Shown: one piece after another, positions 54,126-64,000 of the stretch
How the letters are laid out: each line of letters starts with the position of its first letter
Position numbering within the stretch: position 1 is the stretch's first letter
Origin: an uncultured Pseudomonadales bacterium
GTDB taxonomy: Bacteria; Pseudomonadota; Gammaproteobacteria; Pseudomonadales; Azotimanducaceae
Assembly: GCA_951813515.1 (NCBI GenBank)
Contig: OX638346.1
Coordinates: 1,047,617-1,111,616, forward strand
Direction: 5' to 3'
DNA length: 64,000 nucleotides
Notes under the pieces: model-generated
Told to the model about the DNA's origin: nothing
The model's input: the letters and a program-made list of their open reading frames with translations, nothing else
The model's database searches: none
Position numbers and translations under genes: made by a program

Positions 54126-55299
54126 GGTAAGGTCTGAACAACCGCCTGTTTGGCGGGTGAGATCGAGTCTCGTGGCGATTTTATCTCTGGAATGCATATT
54201 GGAGCGTTCTCATATTGCACAAAGCGATCTTGAGCCGTCGCCGCGGCACCGCTTTCCGTCCCGCGGGCGCATCCGTCCCGCGTCAGCCGGTCGCGTAGCG
54301 TCCGGCGATCAGCAGATTCGCGAATCCGAGCAGCATCGCGATCCGCTCCGTGTTTTTCGCCAAGCCCCGGTAGCGCACCTTGCCGTAGCCGAAGTGCCGC
54401 TTCACATACAGGAACGGATGCTCCACCTACGCTCGCACCGAAAGCCTTGCCTTTCTCGGCGGCCTCCTCGGCCCCTCCTTGTCCAGCAGCCGGCGCTTGC
54501 CGGGCTTCATCGCCACATGCCACTCGACGCCGGAGCCGGCGTACTCCGCGCGCTTCCCGACGCCCTGGTAGCCCGCCGTCGCCCCAAGCCTCGGCCTGCC
54601 CGCCGCGCAGCACCAGGTGCGCGTGCGACACGTCCGCGCCGTTCGCCGCCGTCGTCGCCAGGCTGTGCGCCAGACCCGACTCGGCGTCCACCCCGATGTG
54701 CGCCTTCATCCCGAAGTGCCACTGGTTGCCCTTCTTCGCCTGGTGCATCTCCGGGTCCCGCGCGCGCTCCCTGTTCTTCGTCGAACTCGGCGCCTCGATG
54801 ATGCTCGCGTCCACGATCGTACCCGTCTTCAGTCGCCGACCCAGCGACGCCAGGTGCGCGTTGATCTCCGCCAACAGCGCCTCGCCAAGCCCGTGCCGCT
54901 CCAGCAGGTGCCGGAAGTGCAGGATCGTCGTCCCGTCCGGCAGCGGACCCGTCAGCCGCAATCCCGCGAAACGGCGAACCGACTCCACCTCGTACAGCAG
55001 ATCCTCCATCCCCGGATCGCTCAGGTTGTAGAACAACTGCACGCAGTGAACCCGCAGCATGCTCCGCAGCGGGTACGGCCGGCGGCCGCGGCCCGCCTTC
55101 GGATAGAACGGCTCGATCCGGCTCTCCAGCCGCTCCCACGGGATCAGCCCGTCCATCTTCTCCAGAAACAACTCGCGACGCGTCCGTCGCTTCTTCATGT
55201 CGTGCTCCAGTTCCGAAAACGTCGACTGTTCCATCGCTCGCCCATGTCATCCGTGACCGTTCAACCGATGATATCAGCCTCGACTTGTTCAGACATTCC
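54126..55299 (-). mobile_element. IS5-type insertion sequence, decayed
   Basis: An element flanked by CTAA on both sides (54122-54125 and 55300-55303). Its ends share GTCTGAACAA after a short variable lead (left GGTAAGGTCTGAACAA; right complement GGAATGTCTGAACAA). IS5-family elements insert at YTAR and duplicate 4 bp, which fits. The single transposase gene is broken. Confidence 0.8.
54283..55234 (-). pseudogene. IS5-family transposase, frameshifted with a nonsense codon
   Basis: The first 200 codons align closely with E. coli IS5 transposase (FYPKAGRGRRPYPLRSMLR, NLSDPGMEDLLYE, VDASIIEAPSSTKN, KKGNQWHFGMKAHIGVDAES). After about 54590 the reading shifts by one base: GYQG, VEWHVAMKPGK and VEHPFLYVKRHFGYGKVRYRGLAKN continue in another frame. 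A TAG interrupts just before VEHPF. It ends at 54283 with LLIAGRYATG. It cannot encode a full enzyme. Confidence 0.88.
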
Positions 55300-55353
55300 C
55301 TAATCGATTGTCCAGCTCAACGTGCTCAATCCGACGAGTTCCACGATCTCTAA

Positions 55354-57369
55354 CCCGACTTCGACAACTCAGCGGTTTTCGGCGCGCAAGTCATTGATTC
55401 AAGGTGGACGGATGCAAAAGGTCGGCACTACAAGGTGCCGACGGGGATGAGTCGCGCGAGCCGGGTCAGGTCGATATTCGGGGCGGGGGCTGCTCCGGCA
55501 TTTTCAGGTCGAGTTGATGAAGCGGCAGTTGCTGGTCGCGTGTCGGGTCGGTGCGCCGGGGCAGCACGAGATGCCGCCCGTCGGTGGTCGGCAAATGGAC
55601 ATCCACCATCTGCGTCGTGGCGAACTTCTCCAACACGGCGCGGGGTGTCAGTCCCGGCGCGCGCGGCCGCGCCAGGTTCTTCAGGGTCACGTGCAGGCAG
55701 TAGGCGATGAAGGCGACGAAGATGTGCGCCTCGATCCGCTCCTCGTTCTGGTGGAACACCGGCCGGATGGCGAGATCGTGCTTGAGTTCCTTGAACGCCT
55801 GCTCGACCTCGGTGAGCCGCGTGTAGTAGCGCCACAGCGTCTCCGGGTCCTCTCCGGCCAGGTTCGAGCGCAGCAGATAGCGGCCCTCGCGGCGCCGCGC
55901 CCGGCGCAGCCGGTCGCGCCGCAGCGCGAACGCGAAGGTCTCCGGGGTCACGGCCTGCCCCGCCTCGGGCAGGCGGATCTCGACCAGGTGATACGCGCGC
56001 CCCGCCTCCTTCTTCGCCGCGCCGAGCTTCAGCAGCAGCTCGTCGCGCTTCAGCGACTGCGCGCGCAACTCGCGCAGGCGCCGCCAGAGCTTCTTCAGCC
56101 GGCGCCGGCGCATGCCGCGCTCCTTCAGGATCCGCGCGCGGCTCTGGGCCAGGATGTGGAGTTCGCCGTCCTCGGCCAGAAGCTTCACCTCGACCGACTC
56201 GCGGACCTCGCGCCAGGGCAGCCCCGCGAACGACTTCTCCAGCCGCGTCAGGCGGCCTTTGGGCGTGCCGACCAGATAGCGCACGGGCGGATCTCCCGCG
56301 CGCATGGCCGCGAGCGTCTCCTCGGTCGGAATGCCCCGGTCCATGATCCACACCCGCTCGGACCGCCCGTACTGCGCCTCGATCCTCTCCAGGAAGTCCG
56401 CCAGCGTGGTCTTGTCGCTGGTGTTGCCCGGCATCACCTCGTAGGCCAGCGGAAAGCCCTCCGGCGTCACCACCAGGGCGATCACCACCTGCACGCAGTC
56501 CGAGCGCTTGTCCCGGCTGTAACCGAACCGGCGCTTGTCCGAAAACGGCGGGTCGCTCTCGAAATAGGTGGACGTCAGGTCGTAGAGCAGGACGTCGAAG
56601 CGCGCGTCGAACAGCGTCTCCCACCGCTCCCGCAGAAACGAGAAGAACGCGCGCTTGTGCACAGCCAGCTTGTCCAGGCACCGATACAGCGTGTGGCCGC
56701 CCACCACCTCCGCGGGCCGGCCCAGCAGATCCCCCATGGCGCTGTGCTCGTACCAGTGCCGGTGCAGCCTCCACTCGCTGCCCGGATCGATCAGCTGGTA
56801 GCACGCCAGCGTCTTCAGGATATCCAGCCAGCGCGTGCCCTGCCGGCTCGGCGGCAGCCGCGGTCGCCAGAACCGGTCCAGCTCCAGGCGCTCCCACAGC
56901 ACGAGCGCCAGCCAGCACGCCCCCCACTGGCGCGCGCGGCGCAGCCGCAGAGCCCCGAGCTCGATCCGAACCACCTCGCAGTCCAGCTCCGGCGCCTCCC
57001 GGTCCGCCGGGAACAGCGCCACCTGCTTCGGCCCCGACCCGCCGCACAGCACTTCCACCGACCGGCACCACGCCGCCCGCTGGCTGTCGTTGATCTCGCC
57101 CAGGTACAGCACCTGGCGCTGCGCGACGCGGCCGTCCGGGTTGCGGCAGTTCTCCACCACGCTCCAGTAGCGGTGCTCCTTGCCGTCCTCGATGCGTCTC
57201 TTGGCGCGCACGAACATGGACGGATAGCCTGCCCGAATGCGCCCGCCCGTCAAGGACCAAGGTCGGCACTACAGCGCCCGGCGCAACGTCCCGCCCAATG
57301 AAAACAAACGCTTACGGGGAGGCATCCCGCCAAATCAGCCCGAAAACACCCTGAGTTGTCGAAGTCGGG
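55354..57369 (-). mobile_element. IS1634-type insertion sequence, copy 2 (inverted)
   Basis: A 2016-bp element in the opposite direction to copy 1, with the same 19-bp inverted ends and flanked by CTAA on both sides (55350-55353 and 57370-57373). The different target duplications (CTAG and CTAA) show two separate insertions rather than a duplicated block. Confidence 0.93.
55466..57217 (-). CDS. IS1634-family DDE transposase, copy 2
   Basis: A 583-residue transposase, residue for residue the same as the gene at 51098-52849, with the same catalytic motifs (YDLTSTYFES, WIMDRGIPTEE, YYTRLTEVEQAFKELK). It is intact. Identity between the copies means recent transposition or gene conversion. Confidence 0.93.
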   Translation of the reverse strand: MFVRAKRRIEDGKEHRYWSVVENCRNPDGRVAQRQVLYLGEINDSQRAAWCRSVEVLCGGSGPKQVALFPADREAPELDCEVVRIELGALRLRRARQWGACWLALVLWERLELDRFWRPRLPPSRQGTRWLDILKTLACYQLIDPGSEWRLHRHWYEHSAMGDLLGRPAEVVGGHTLYRCLDKLAVHKRAFFSFLRERWETLFDARFDVLLYDLTSTYFESDPPFSDKRRFGYSRDKRSDCVQVVIALVVTPEGFPLAYEVMPGNTSDKTTLADFLERIEAQYGRSERVWIMDRGIPTEETLAAMRAGDPPVRYLVGTPKGRLTRLEKSFAGLPWREVRESVEVKLLAEDGELHILAQSRARILKERGMRRRRLKKLWRRLRELRAQSLKRDELLLKLGAAKKEAGRAYHLVEIRLPEAGQAVTPETFAFALRRDRLRRARRREGRYLLRSNLAGEDPETLWRYYTRLTEVEQAFKELKHDLAIRPVFHQNEERIEAHIFVAFIAYCLHVTLKNLARPRAPGLTPRAVLEKFATTQMVDVHLPTTDGRHLVLPRRTDPTRDQQLPLHQLDLKMPEQPPPRIST

Positions 57370-57373
57370 CTAA

Positions 57374-57644
57374 CGCCCTGAACGACGACTGATCGATTCC
57401 AGCGCTACTACGAGGAGATCGCCCGTCAATTCAAGCGGAAGTGGCGGCACGACCTTCGCAATGTCCTGCGACGCCTGCCGACCAATTGCCTGGATTTGCC
57501 GAGGCGGAATGAAAGAACACGTCACCGAACTTGCGGCCCACAGTACTTAGCAATGTGTTGTATGTCTTGCTCTTGTCAAGTGAGCACTTAGTCGGTCGTT
57601 GTAAACTATCGGATATAGCGTTCCCAGACAAAGAGGAATAGTCA
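57374..57644 (+). other. Spacer with a short truncated coding trace
   Basis: Directly after the IS flank a plus-strand frame reads RFQRYYEEIARQFKRKWRHD and then runs out into LPRRN before a stop near 57550. It looks like a few dozen codons of a truncated gene, but the family is not recognisable. The rest, up to the pentapeptide gene, is AT-rich and probably holds its promoter; GAGGAAT lies before that ATG. Confidence 0.35.
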
Positions 57645-58985
57645 ATGAATGTAGGAAAAACGCGTCCCGTGACCCCGATCCAGCAGCAAAAAAAACTATT
57701 TGATCGAGGGTTCGCATGGGCTGACTGGCTGGCTTCTTGGTTCTACTTTGGATTTAATAATGTCGCTTCCGTAAGGATTGCTGTTGAAGGAGTTGCTGTC
57801 TTTGCCCTTGTCATAACGATCATTGGTATATTTGGGGAAATTGAACAGCGCAAGGTAGACCGTGGAGTACGGGTTGCAACGCTTTACGCTCAGATCGCCC
57901 AACTACGTGCAATCCCAGATGGAAAGAGGTCCAAGGCGTTGGCGGCAAGCGTTGAGACCCTCGCGCGCGACGGCGTACCAATGTCTAACCTAGTGCTGAG
58001 CGAGGCCGAGATCCGTGTGGCAAACCTACGAAATGCGTATCTCATAAGCGCGGATCTCAGAAATGCCGATTTTTGCATGACAGACTTTAGTAGCGCCGAT
58101 CTCAGAAGGGCAAACCTAAGCGCTGCCAACTTCAGAGGAACGATCCTAGAAAACGCGAACTTTAACGGGGCAGATCTTCGTAAGACGGATCTACGCAAGG
58201 CCATAGTGGCTAGACCGAACACTAGACACCCTTACCCCCCTCGAATGCTCTGCGAGGCGGGTAATCGATCCCTAGACTTGCTAGCACGTAACGACATCTA
58301 TTTCCGCTCGACAAAGGCGAATAAAGCGAGCTTCAGGAACGCGAATCTGCATGGTGCATGGTTGATAGAAGCTAAGTTGCGCGATGCCGACTTCCAAGAT
58401 GCAGTCCTCACAGAAGCACATCTGACGGCTACCAATCTACGCGGAGCAAATCTGCGATGTGCGAACTTAACCGATGCAGATTTCTGTGGGACCGATATAG
58501 TGCCAAGGTTACGCTCGGCCATATTCCCAAGCTCCGATCTTCGAAACGCAAACTTGTGGCACGCGGTGCTCCAGCGTACGCAATTCTGTGATGTGGACCT
58601 AAGTAATGCAATCCTCATAGGAGCAGATCTGCGTAACGCCCAGCTGGTGGGAGCGAATCTAAAAGGGGCAAACTTGACGAAAGCCGACCTTAGCGAAGCA
58701 GATCTCCGACTCACGAACGTCAATGCGACAATTTTCCGCGGCGCAAACCTCAGCGGGACAGACCTCAATGGCGCGGTCGGGCTTTGCGAAGCTCAAGTCG
58801 CTATGGCATGTGCGGAAACTGGAAATCCGCCCATTTTACCGAAGTCAGTAAAATGGAATGGCGTAGTATGTCCGAAGTTGACAAATGGGGTTGGAAATAG
58901 GCGTGCATCGGACTATTTGTTTTTAGAACCGCAGAGAAGCTTGTCTTGTCTAGTGTCACCTATTTCTTTCGCTGACGACAATTAG
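57645..58985 (+). CDS. Membrane-anchored pentapeptide-repeat protein
   Basis: A 446-residue protein with an N-terminal cytoplasmic part, a transmembrane helix (about 46-65, VEGVAVFALVITIIGIFG), then from about 120 to 385 pentapeptide repeats A(D/N)LxX (ANLRNAYL, ADLRNADF, ADLRRANLSAANF, ANLRGANLRCANLTDADF, ADLRNAQLVGANLKGANL). These build a right-handed quadrilateral beta helix; function varies and is unknown here. A loop at about 188-225 interrupts the repeats. GAGGAAT precedes the ATG. Codon use is AT-richer than in the core genes, so the gene was probably acquired. Confidence 0.9.
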   Translation: MNVGKTRPVTPIQQQKKLFDRGFAWADWLASWFYFGFNNVASVRIAVEGVAVFALVITIIGIFGEIEQRKVDRGVRVATLYAQIAQLRAIPDGKRSKALAASVETLARDGVPMSNLVLSEAEIRVANLRNAYLISADLRNADFCMTDFSSADLRRANLSAANFRGTILENANFNGADLRKTDLRKAIVARPNTRHPYPPRMLCEAGNRSLDLLARNDIYFRSTKANKASFRNANLHGAWLIEAKLRDADFQDAVLTEAHLTATNLRGANLRCANLTDADFCGTDIVPRLRSAIFPSSDLRNANLWHAVLQRTQFCDVDLSNAILIGADLRNAQLVGANLKGANLTKADLSEADLRLTNVNATIFRGANLSGTDLNGAVGLCEAQVAMACAETGNPPILPKSVKWNGVVCPKLTNGVGNRRASDYLFLEPQRSLSCLVSPISFADDN

Positions 58986-59054
58986 AGTTTTCGTTTTCGC
59001 ACCACTGGATTCGAGGTGCTGAGAGCCAAACCTATCCACGCCTGGTCCGCCCAT

Positions 59055-59231
59055 ATGCAGCGGTTCTTCGCGGAGCGGCTGATCGCCCAGAAAGAAGCCT
59101 GCGCACATACAGTGGCGAGCTACCGGAATACCTTTCGCCCAATGCTCGATTAGGCCATCCGTCATTCTGGACGGCAACCCACTGATCTGTCGGTGACCGA
59201 CATCGATGCGGATCTCGTCGCCGGGTTCCCC
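59055..59231 (+). pseudogene. Tyrosine recombinase N-terminal fragment
   Basis: A frame from about 59055 reads MQRFFAERLIAQKEACAHTV and continues ASYRNTFRPMLD, stop, AIRHSGRQPTDLSVTDIDADLVAGF. This is the core-binding (SAM-like) domain of XerC/D-type integrases. A TAG replaces the expected aromatic codon after MLD, and the frame ends at about 59231 where an IS3-type fragment begins. The catalytic half is gone. Confidence 0.65.
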
Positions 59232-59233
59232 TA

Positions 59234-60283
<1,050 letters not shown>

Positions 60284-61186
60284 TCAGGTCTCCAACGGAG
60301 CCGAATTCAGGATCCTCAACCAAAAGTTGCTCTCCCCAACCGTGCGCCCCGGTACGGCCACCTGCTCAAGCTGAGAATGAGAAGCGCTTCAGGGAAACTT
60401 GCAGCACGTCGGTGTGCGCGGGCGCAGTCGTTTCCTCTTGCCCGCACCATTGGGGTTTTAACAGAAACGAGTTGCGATAGGCATGATAGTCGCGGAACGA
60501 GGGACCAAAGCGCCTGAGGTTGTTGTGAAACGTATCAGTGGTGACGTCGACCCGTTGGCGTGTGTCGAGGAAAAGCCGAGTCGGATGAGCATGAGGATTT
60601 TGGTGATCAGGCACCGCTTTTCGGGATTGTCCCTCCCCTTGGTGAGGCGGGTGCCCAATCGGATCCATTTGCGGCACCATTCATCCGTTTTTTTCCTGCG
60701 GCCGTTACAGCGAAGGCCGTCTCGATCCTGGTTATACCGCCTGGTGCCGTGCGACCCGCTCCACGCAGACTCGCAAATATTGTGTCCGTGGCTTTCCCAA
60801 TCCTTGATCGGGGAGTCGGCGAAAGGCAATGACTCTGAGAAAAAGTGCCGCGCTATTGGGCGAACAGAATGGAGGCGTGAAGCGAGATCTGCGCGGCGCA
60901 GAAACGGCAACGATACCGGAGACTTCCCCTTCGCTATACACGACATCATAACGGTGGCTGATGCCGCCTGGTCCAGCATCGGAGCCGTACAGCAGTCCAT
61001 AGTTCTCGCACATTCGGTTGCGGCACATGGACCAACCGAACTCGAGGCCGCCAAACGCCGGTAAAGGAACCGACTGAAGTGCTGTGGGTATGGAAGCTGG
61101 TTGCGGGATTTGCTCGCCTCAATTAACTCAAAAAATGCGACTTCCATCGAATCTCCATTTTTCGACCAACGAAGTCCGACCGGCTT
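60284..61186. other. Gene-poor stretch between island remnants and tRNA-Pro
   Basis: About 900 bases, AT-richer than the core. Long open frames occur on both strands (for example 60483-61064 plus and 60458-61225 minus) but show no recognisable domain, have no ribosome sites and overlap each other. I see no supported gene, no direct repeat of the tRNA 3' end and no CRISPR. Confidence 0.5.
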
Positions 61187-61263
61187 TGGTCGGGGCGGCC
61201 GGATTTGAACCGGCGACCACCACACCCCCAGTGTGGTGCGCTACCAGACTGCGCTACGCCCCG
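61187..61263 (-). tRNA. tRNA-Pro (anticodon GGG)
   Basis: A 77-base cloverleaf. The acceptor stem is CGGGGCG/CGCCCCG, the D-arm AGCGCAGTCTGGTAGCGC, the anticodon loop CTGGGGG on a CCACA/TGTGG stem, and the T-arm GCCGGTTCAAATCCGGC. The discriminator is A and the 3' CCA is encoded. It follows the merR-like gene on the same strand, the order seen in many gammaproteobacteria. Confidence 0.97.
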
Positions 61264-61342
61264 ATGGGAGCGGCGATTCTACGCCGAGTGCGGCGAGTCT
61301 GCACGGAGGCGGGCCGGTCTCCAGGCCGCTCGCCGGAAGGTG

Positions 61343-61693
61343 TCAGGAGCGCAGGTCACGCAGGACCTCTTCCAGCTCGCCGATCAGTTGTTTCACTACG
61401 ATCTTCGACTGCGTAGTGTCTTCCTTCATGTCTTCGCCCGACAGCCGTTTGCGAGCGCCCGCAATGGTATAGAGATGCTCGTACAGCAGCGATCGGATCT
61501 GCCTAACGAGCATGACGTCCTTGCGCTCGTAGTAGCGGCGGTTGCCGCGGCGCTTTATGGCGCTGAGTTGCGGGAACTCCCGCTCCCAATAGCGCAGCAC
61601 ATGCGGTTGCACATCGCACAGCCTGGCGACATCGCCAATGGTGAAATAGATCCTGTTTGGAATCGGGGGGAGTTCGTCAGCCTGCGCAGCCAC
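61343..61693 (-). CDS. MerR-family transcriptional regulator
   Basis: A 116-residue regulator. The winged helix reads IYFTIGDVARLCDVQPHVLRYWEREF, then RRGNRRYYERKDV, followed by a coiled-coil dimerisation helix (IRSLLYEHLYTIAGARKRL). There is no metal-binding Cys. This short MerR protein is conserved downstream of ihfA in gammaproteobacteria; its target is not well defined. The start is GTG with AAGGGGA 7 bases upstream. Confidence 0.93.
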   Translation of the reverse strand: MAAQADELPPIPNRIYFTIGDVARLCDVQPHVLRYWEREFPQLSAIKRRGNRRYYERKDVMLVRQIRSLLYEHLYTIAGARKRLSGEDMKEDTTQSKIVVKQLIGELEEVLRDLRS

Positions 61694-61775
61694 GCGACAA
61701 TCCCCTTAACGTGAACTTCTCTGGACTGTGCCGCGGACCACACCTACCGGGTGATCAGGGCACCGATGTAGCGGG

Positions 61776-62081
61776 CTATTCTGGTGGGCCCGCATAGGCT
61801 TCAACCCGCGCCTTCAGTTTCTGACCTGGCCGGAACGTGACGACGCGGCGAGCCGTGATGGGAATCTCTTCGCCCGTCTTGGGGTTTCGGCCCGGGCGTT
61901 CGCGCTTGTCGCGCAGATCGAAGTTGCCGAACCCGGAGATCTTCACGCGCGTGTTGTCTGCCAGGGACGCGCGCACCTCCTCGAAGAACAGTTCGACGAT
62001 CTCCTTGGCCTCACGCTTGTTGAGTCCAAGTTCGTCGAACAGACGCTCGGCCATGCGAGCCTTGGTCAGGGTGTCTGTCAC
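61776..62081 (-). CDS. ihfA: Integration host factor subunit alpha
   Basis: A 101-residue DNA-bending protein of the HU/IHF family. [40 protein letters not shown], and [22 protein letters not shown] match E. coli IhfA closely; the proline of the beta-arm (GRNP) that intercalates DNA is present. With IhfB it bends DNA in replication, recombination and transcription. The GTG start at 62081 follows GGGGGA. It lies 68 bases after pheT, the classic pheT-ihfA operon. Confidence 0.97.
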   Translation of the reverse strand: MTDTLTKARMAERLFDELGLNKREAKEIVELFFEEVRASLADNTRVKISGFGNFDLRDKRERPGRNPKTGEEIPITARRVVTFRPGQKLKARVEAYAGPPE

Positions 62082-62149
62082 TGGAAATCCCCCACGCCCT
62101 TCCAGATTCCCCGTATCCAATGGCGTCTATGGACCTGCCTCGGCCTGGT

Positions 62150-64000
62150 TCAGCGCAGACGCGCCCCGAATCTTTCCGCCAGGCAACTAACGACAGCGTC
62201 GACAAACGTATTGGTTTCGTCATCGACAAGAGTGCGCGATACGTGTTGCAACGTCAACCCGATACCGAGACTTTTTTTATTGGAATCAATGCGTTCACCC
62301 TCATAGACATCGAATACCGTGAACTCGGTCAGGAGCTCGCCGAGCACTTCCCGGACAGCCGATTCCACCTCGCGGGCCGGAACGGCCCTGTCGATGACCA
62401 CCGCCAGATCGCGCCGCACGCTGGGGAATCGCGAGATGGCTTCATGCTGGCGTTCCCGCTGTTCAACCAGAGCGCGGGCATCAAGTTCGAAGACAAACGC
62501 CCGAACGCCAAGGTCCAGCGATTCCTCTATCTCGGGATGCAAGCGACCTAGACGCCCGATGACCTGCTTTTCGCACAAGACGAGCGCGGACTGGCCCGGA
62601 TGCAGCACCGGGTCTGAAGCAGGCTCGAAGACGTACGAACCGCCACCCATCGCCAACAATCGCTCCACATCGCCCTTGACGTCGAAGAAGTCGAGCGGCG
62701 CGGACGGTGTCGACCAGGACTCTGGCGCGCGCTCCCCGCAGGCGATGCCGCCGATGCGGAAGACCTCTTCCGTCCTCGCGCCAGGGAAGCACTGTCCGTA
62801 CTCGAACAACCGGACGCGGCGTTGCTGACGGGCCAGGTTGGTCTGCAACGCGCCGACAAGACCGGGAAGCAGGTTCGAGCGCATGACGGATTGATCCCGC
62901 GACATCGGGTTGGCAATGCGTACAGGGGAATGCACGGGATCGAGCAACTGCATTCTCTCCGGCGCCACGAAGCTGTAGGTGATGGCCTCTCGATAGCCGA
63001 GGGCGGCCAGGACATCGCACATCGGCCTGAATCCGGCGAAGTCCCGGGGGATGGTCCTCGGCGAGAGTTCGCCAAGCGGATAGCTGTCAGCCACCTGGTT
63101 ATAGCCATGGATACGGCAGACCTCTTCGACCAGGTCTTCTTCAATGGCTATGTCGAAACGATGGCTGGGCGCGGCAATCTCCCAGCCCGCCTGCCCGTCC
63201 CGGTCGGTCTTTCGCGGGGAAAACTCGAGGCGCGAAAAAATCCGGTCGACGTCGGCTTCGGGCACTTCCTCCCCCACCAACAGGTCGAGTCGCGAACGGC
63301 GCAGGCGTACGCTCGGCGGTTGAGGCACATCTCCGGCGCTCTCGGTGACCACCGTCGGTCCTGGATCTCCGCCGACGACATCCAGCAGCAGTCGCGTTGC
63401 GCGCTCTATCGCGGCCTCCTGCAGCGCGTAGTCGACGCCGCGCTCGAATCTCTGCGAGGCGTCGGTCTGCATGCCGTAGCGGCGGGCCGTGCCCATGACC
63501 TTGAGCGGCGCGAAGAACGCGCACTCAAGAAAGATGTCCCGGCTCGACTCCTGTACGGCCGAACGTTCGCCACCCATCACGCCCGCCATGGCAACGGGTC
63601 CGCGCGCGTCTGTAATCAGCAGCGTCTCGTCATCCAGGTCAACCTGGCTGCCGTCCAGCAAGGTGAACCTCTCGTCCTCCTCTGCCATGCGGACAATGAT
63701 GCGCTCGTGCAGCATGCCGAGATCGAAAGCGTGCAACGGCTGGCCGAGTTCAAGCATCACGTAGTTGGTGACGTCCACCACCGGATCGATGGACCGGAGA
63801 CCCGAGCGGCGCAAGCGCTCCATCATCCACAACGGCGTCGACTTGCCGGTGTCGACGTTGCGCACGACGCGGCCGAGATAGCGGGGACAACCTTCGCCAG
63901 CGACTATCTCGACCGGAAAACGGTCATCGATGCGGGCCGGGACCGGCGAACAGTCGGGTGCCTGGATGGGCAGGTCGTTGAGCACTCCGACTTCCCTGGC
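62150..64000 (-). CDS. pheT: Phenylalanyl-tRNA synthetase beta subunit, C-terminal part (cut by window edge)
   Basis: At least 616 residues of PheT; the N-terminus lies beyond the window. Visible are the B3/B4 editing domain region (RYLGRVVRNVDTGKSTPLWM, DVTNYVMLELGQPLHAFD), DLVEEVCRIHGYNQV in B5, the catalytic-like core (RDQSVMRSNLLPGLVGALQ, RLFEYGQCF), and the C-terminal anticodon-binding FDX-ACB domain (FPSVRRDLAVVIDR, FDVYEGERI, KSLGIGLTLQ). PheT pairs with PheS to charge tRNA-Phe. It is cotranscribed with ihfA. Confidence 0.97.
   Translation of the reverse strand, partial: AREVGVLNDLPIQAPDCSPVPARIDDRFPVEIVAGEGCPRYLGRVVRNVDTGKSTPLWMMERLRRSGLRSIDPVVDVTNYVMLELGQPLHAFDLGMLHERIIVRMAEEDERFTLLDGSQVDLDDETLLITDARGPVAMAGVMGGERSAVQESSRDIFLECAFFAPLKVMGTARRYGMQTDASQRFERGVDYALQEAAIERATRLLLDVVGGDPGPTVVTESAGDVPQPPSVRLRRSRLDLLVGEEVPEADVDRIFSRLEFSPRKTDRDGQAGWEIAAPSHRFDIAIEEDLVEEVCRIHGYNQVADSYPLGELSPRTIPRDFAGFRPMCDVLAALGYREAITYSFVAPERMQLLDPVHSPVRIANPMSRDQSVMRSNLLPGLVGALQTNLARQQRRVRLFEYGQCFPGARTEEVFRIGGIACGERAPESWSTPSAPLDFFDVKGDVERLLAMGGGSYVFEPASDPVLHPGQSALVLCEKQVIGRLGRLHPEIEESLDLGVRAFVFELDARALVEQRERQHEAISRFPSVRRDLAVVIDRAVPAREVESAVREVLGELLTEFTVFDVYEGERIDSNKKSLGIGLTLQHVSRTLVDDETNTFVDAVVSCLAERFGARLR

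Noticed and set aside
50946..57369. A composite transposon bounded by the two IS copies
   Set aside because: Each copy has its own 4-bp target duplication (CTAG and CTAA), and the outermost flanks do not match, so the segment did not move as one unit.
60458..61225. A 255-codon minus-strand frame overlapping tRNA-Pro
   Set aside because: It starts inside the tRNA gene, has no recognisable domain or ribosome site and overlaps another open frame on the other strand.

Overview
The window reads as chromosome of a high-GC gammaproteobacterium, probably a free-living or host-associated marine heterotroph. The clearest anchor is the right end, where pheT, ihfA, a small MerR regulator and tRNA-Pro(GGG) lie in the order that is conserved in Gammaproteobacteria. 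epmB, a yejBEF-type peptide importer, korAB and gabD fit the same group. The many phytanoyl-CoA-dioxygenase, SnoaL-like, CaiB, acyl-CoA dehydrogenase, enoyl-CoA hydratase and acetoacetate-decarboxylase-like genes point to broad catabolism of small organic compounds. The genus cannot be named from sequence alone.

Layout. 0-2 kb: two tandem paralogous membrane-anchored proteins. 2-6.1 kb: a minus-strand operon of two PhyH dioxygenases, two SnoaL-fold proteins (one a tandem double domain) and a DUF1080 protein. 6.2-7.2 kb: a decayed toxin-antitoxin pair back to back with an intact Phd/VapC pair. 7.3-14.9 kb: a TauD dioxygenase, an MFS carrier and a set of carbohydrate-type oxidoreductases (UxuA-like TIM barrel, aldo/keto reductase, lactonase, 2-hydroxyacid dehydrogenase, Gfo/Idh). 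14.9-16.3 kb: a stomatin-like/NfeD pair. 16.4-18 kb: an MFS gene behind a promoter, a structured leader and a terminator. 18.2-26.8 kb: an LprI-domain secreted protein, yejBEF and a large secreted metalloprotease. 27-29.7 kb: carboxylesterase and epmB.

29.9-31.9 kb holds the most unusual locus: two tandem cassettes, each a four-helix membrane protein followed by a small double-glycine-leader peptide. The leaders are nearly identical and the cores unrelated. This looks like a duplicated bacteriocin/immunity-type (or secreted-signal) system with its exporter elsewhere. 32-50.9 kb returns to metabolism: acyl-CoA genes, a fused CaiB protein, carbonic anhydrase, FetB, GabD, a PHP phosphatase, acyl-CoA dehydrogenase, MBL hydrolase, KorAB, Gfo/Idh and a YejA binding protein 26 kb away from yejBEF.

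50.9-61.2 kb is a mobile-element graveyard ending at tRNA-Pro. It contains two identical IS1634-type copies in inverted orientation, each with its own 4-bp target duplication, a broken IS5-type element between them, an AT-richer pentapeptide-repeat gene, and fragments of a tyrosine recombinase, an IS3-type transposase and a HEPN-like protein. Two palindromic intergenic repeats that share a core (about 26.9 and 37.3 kb) are also present; the second lies inside a 336-bp element with 32-bp inverted ends.
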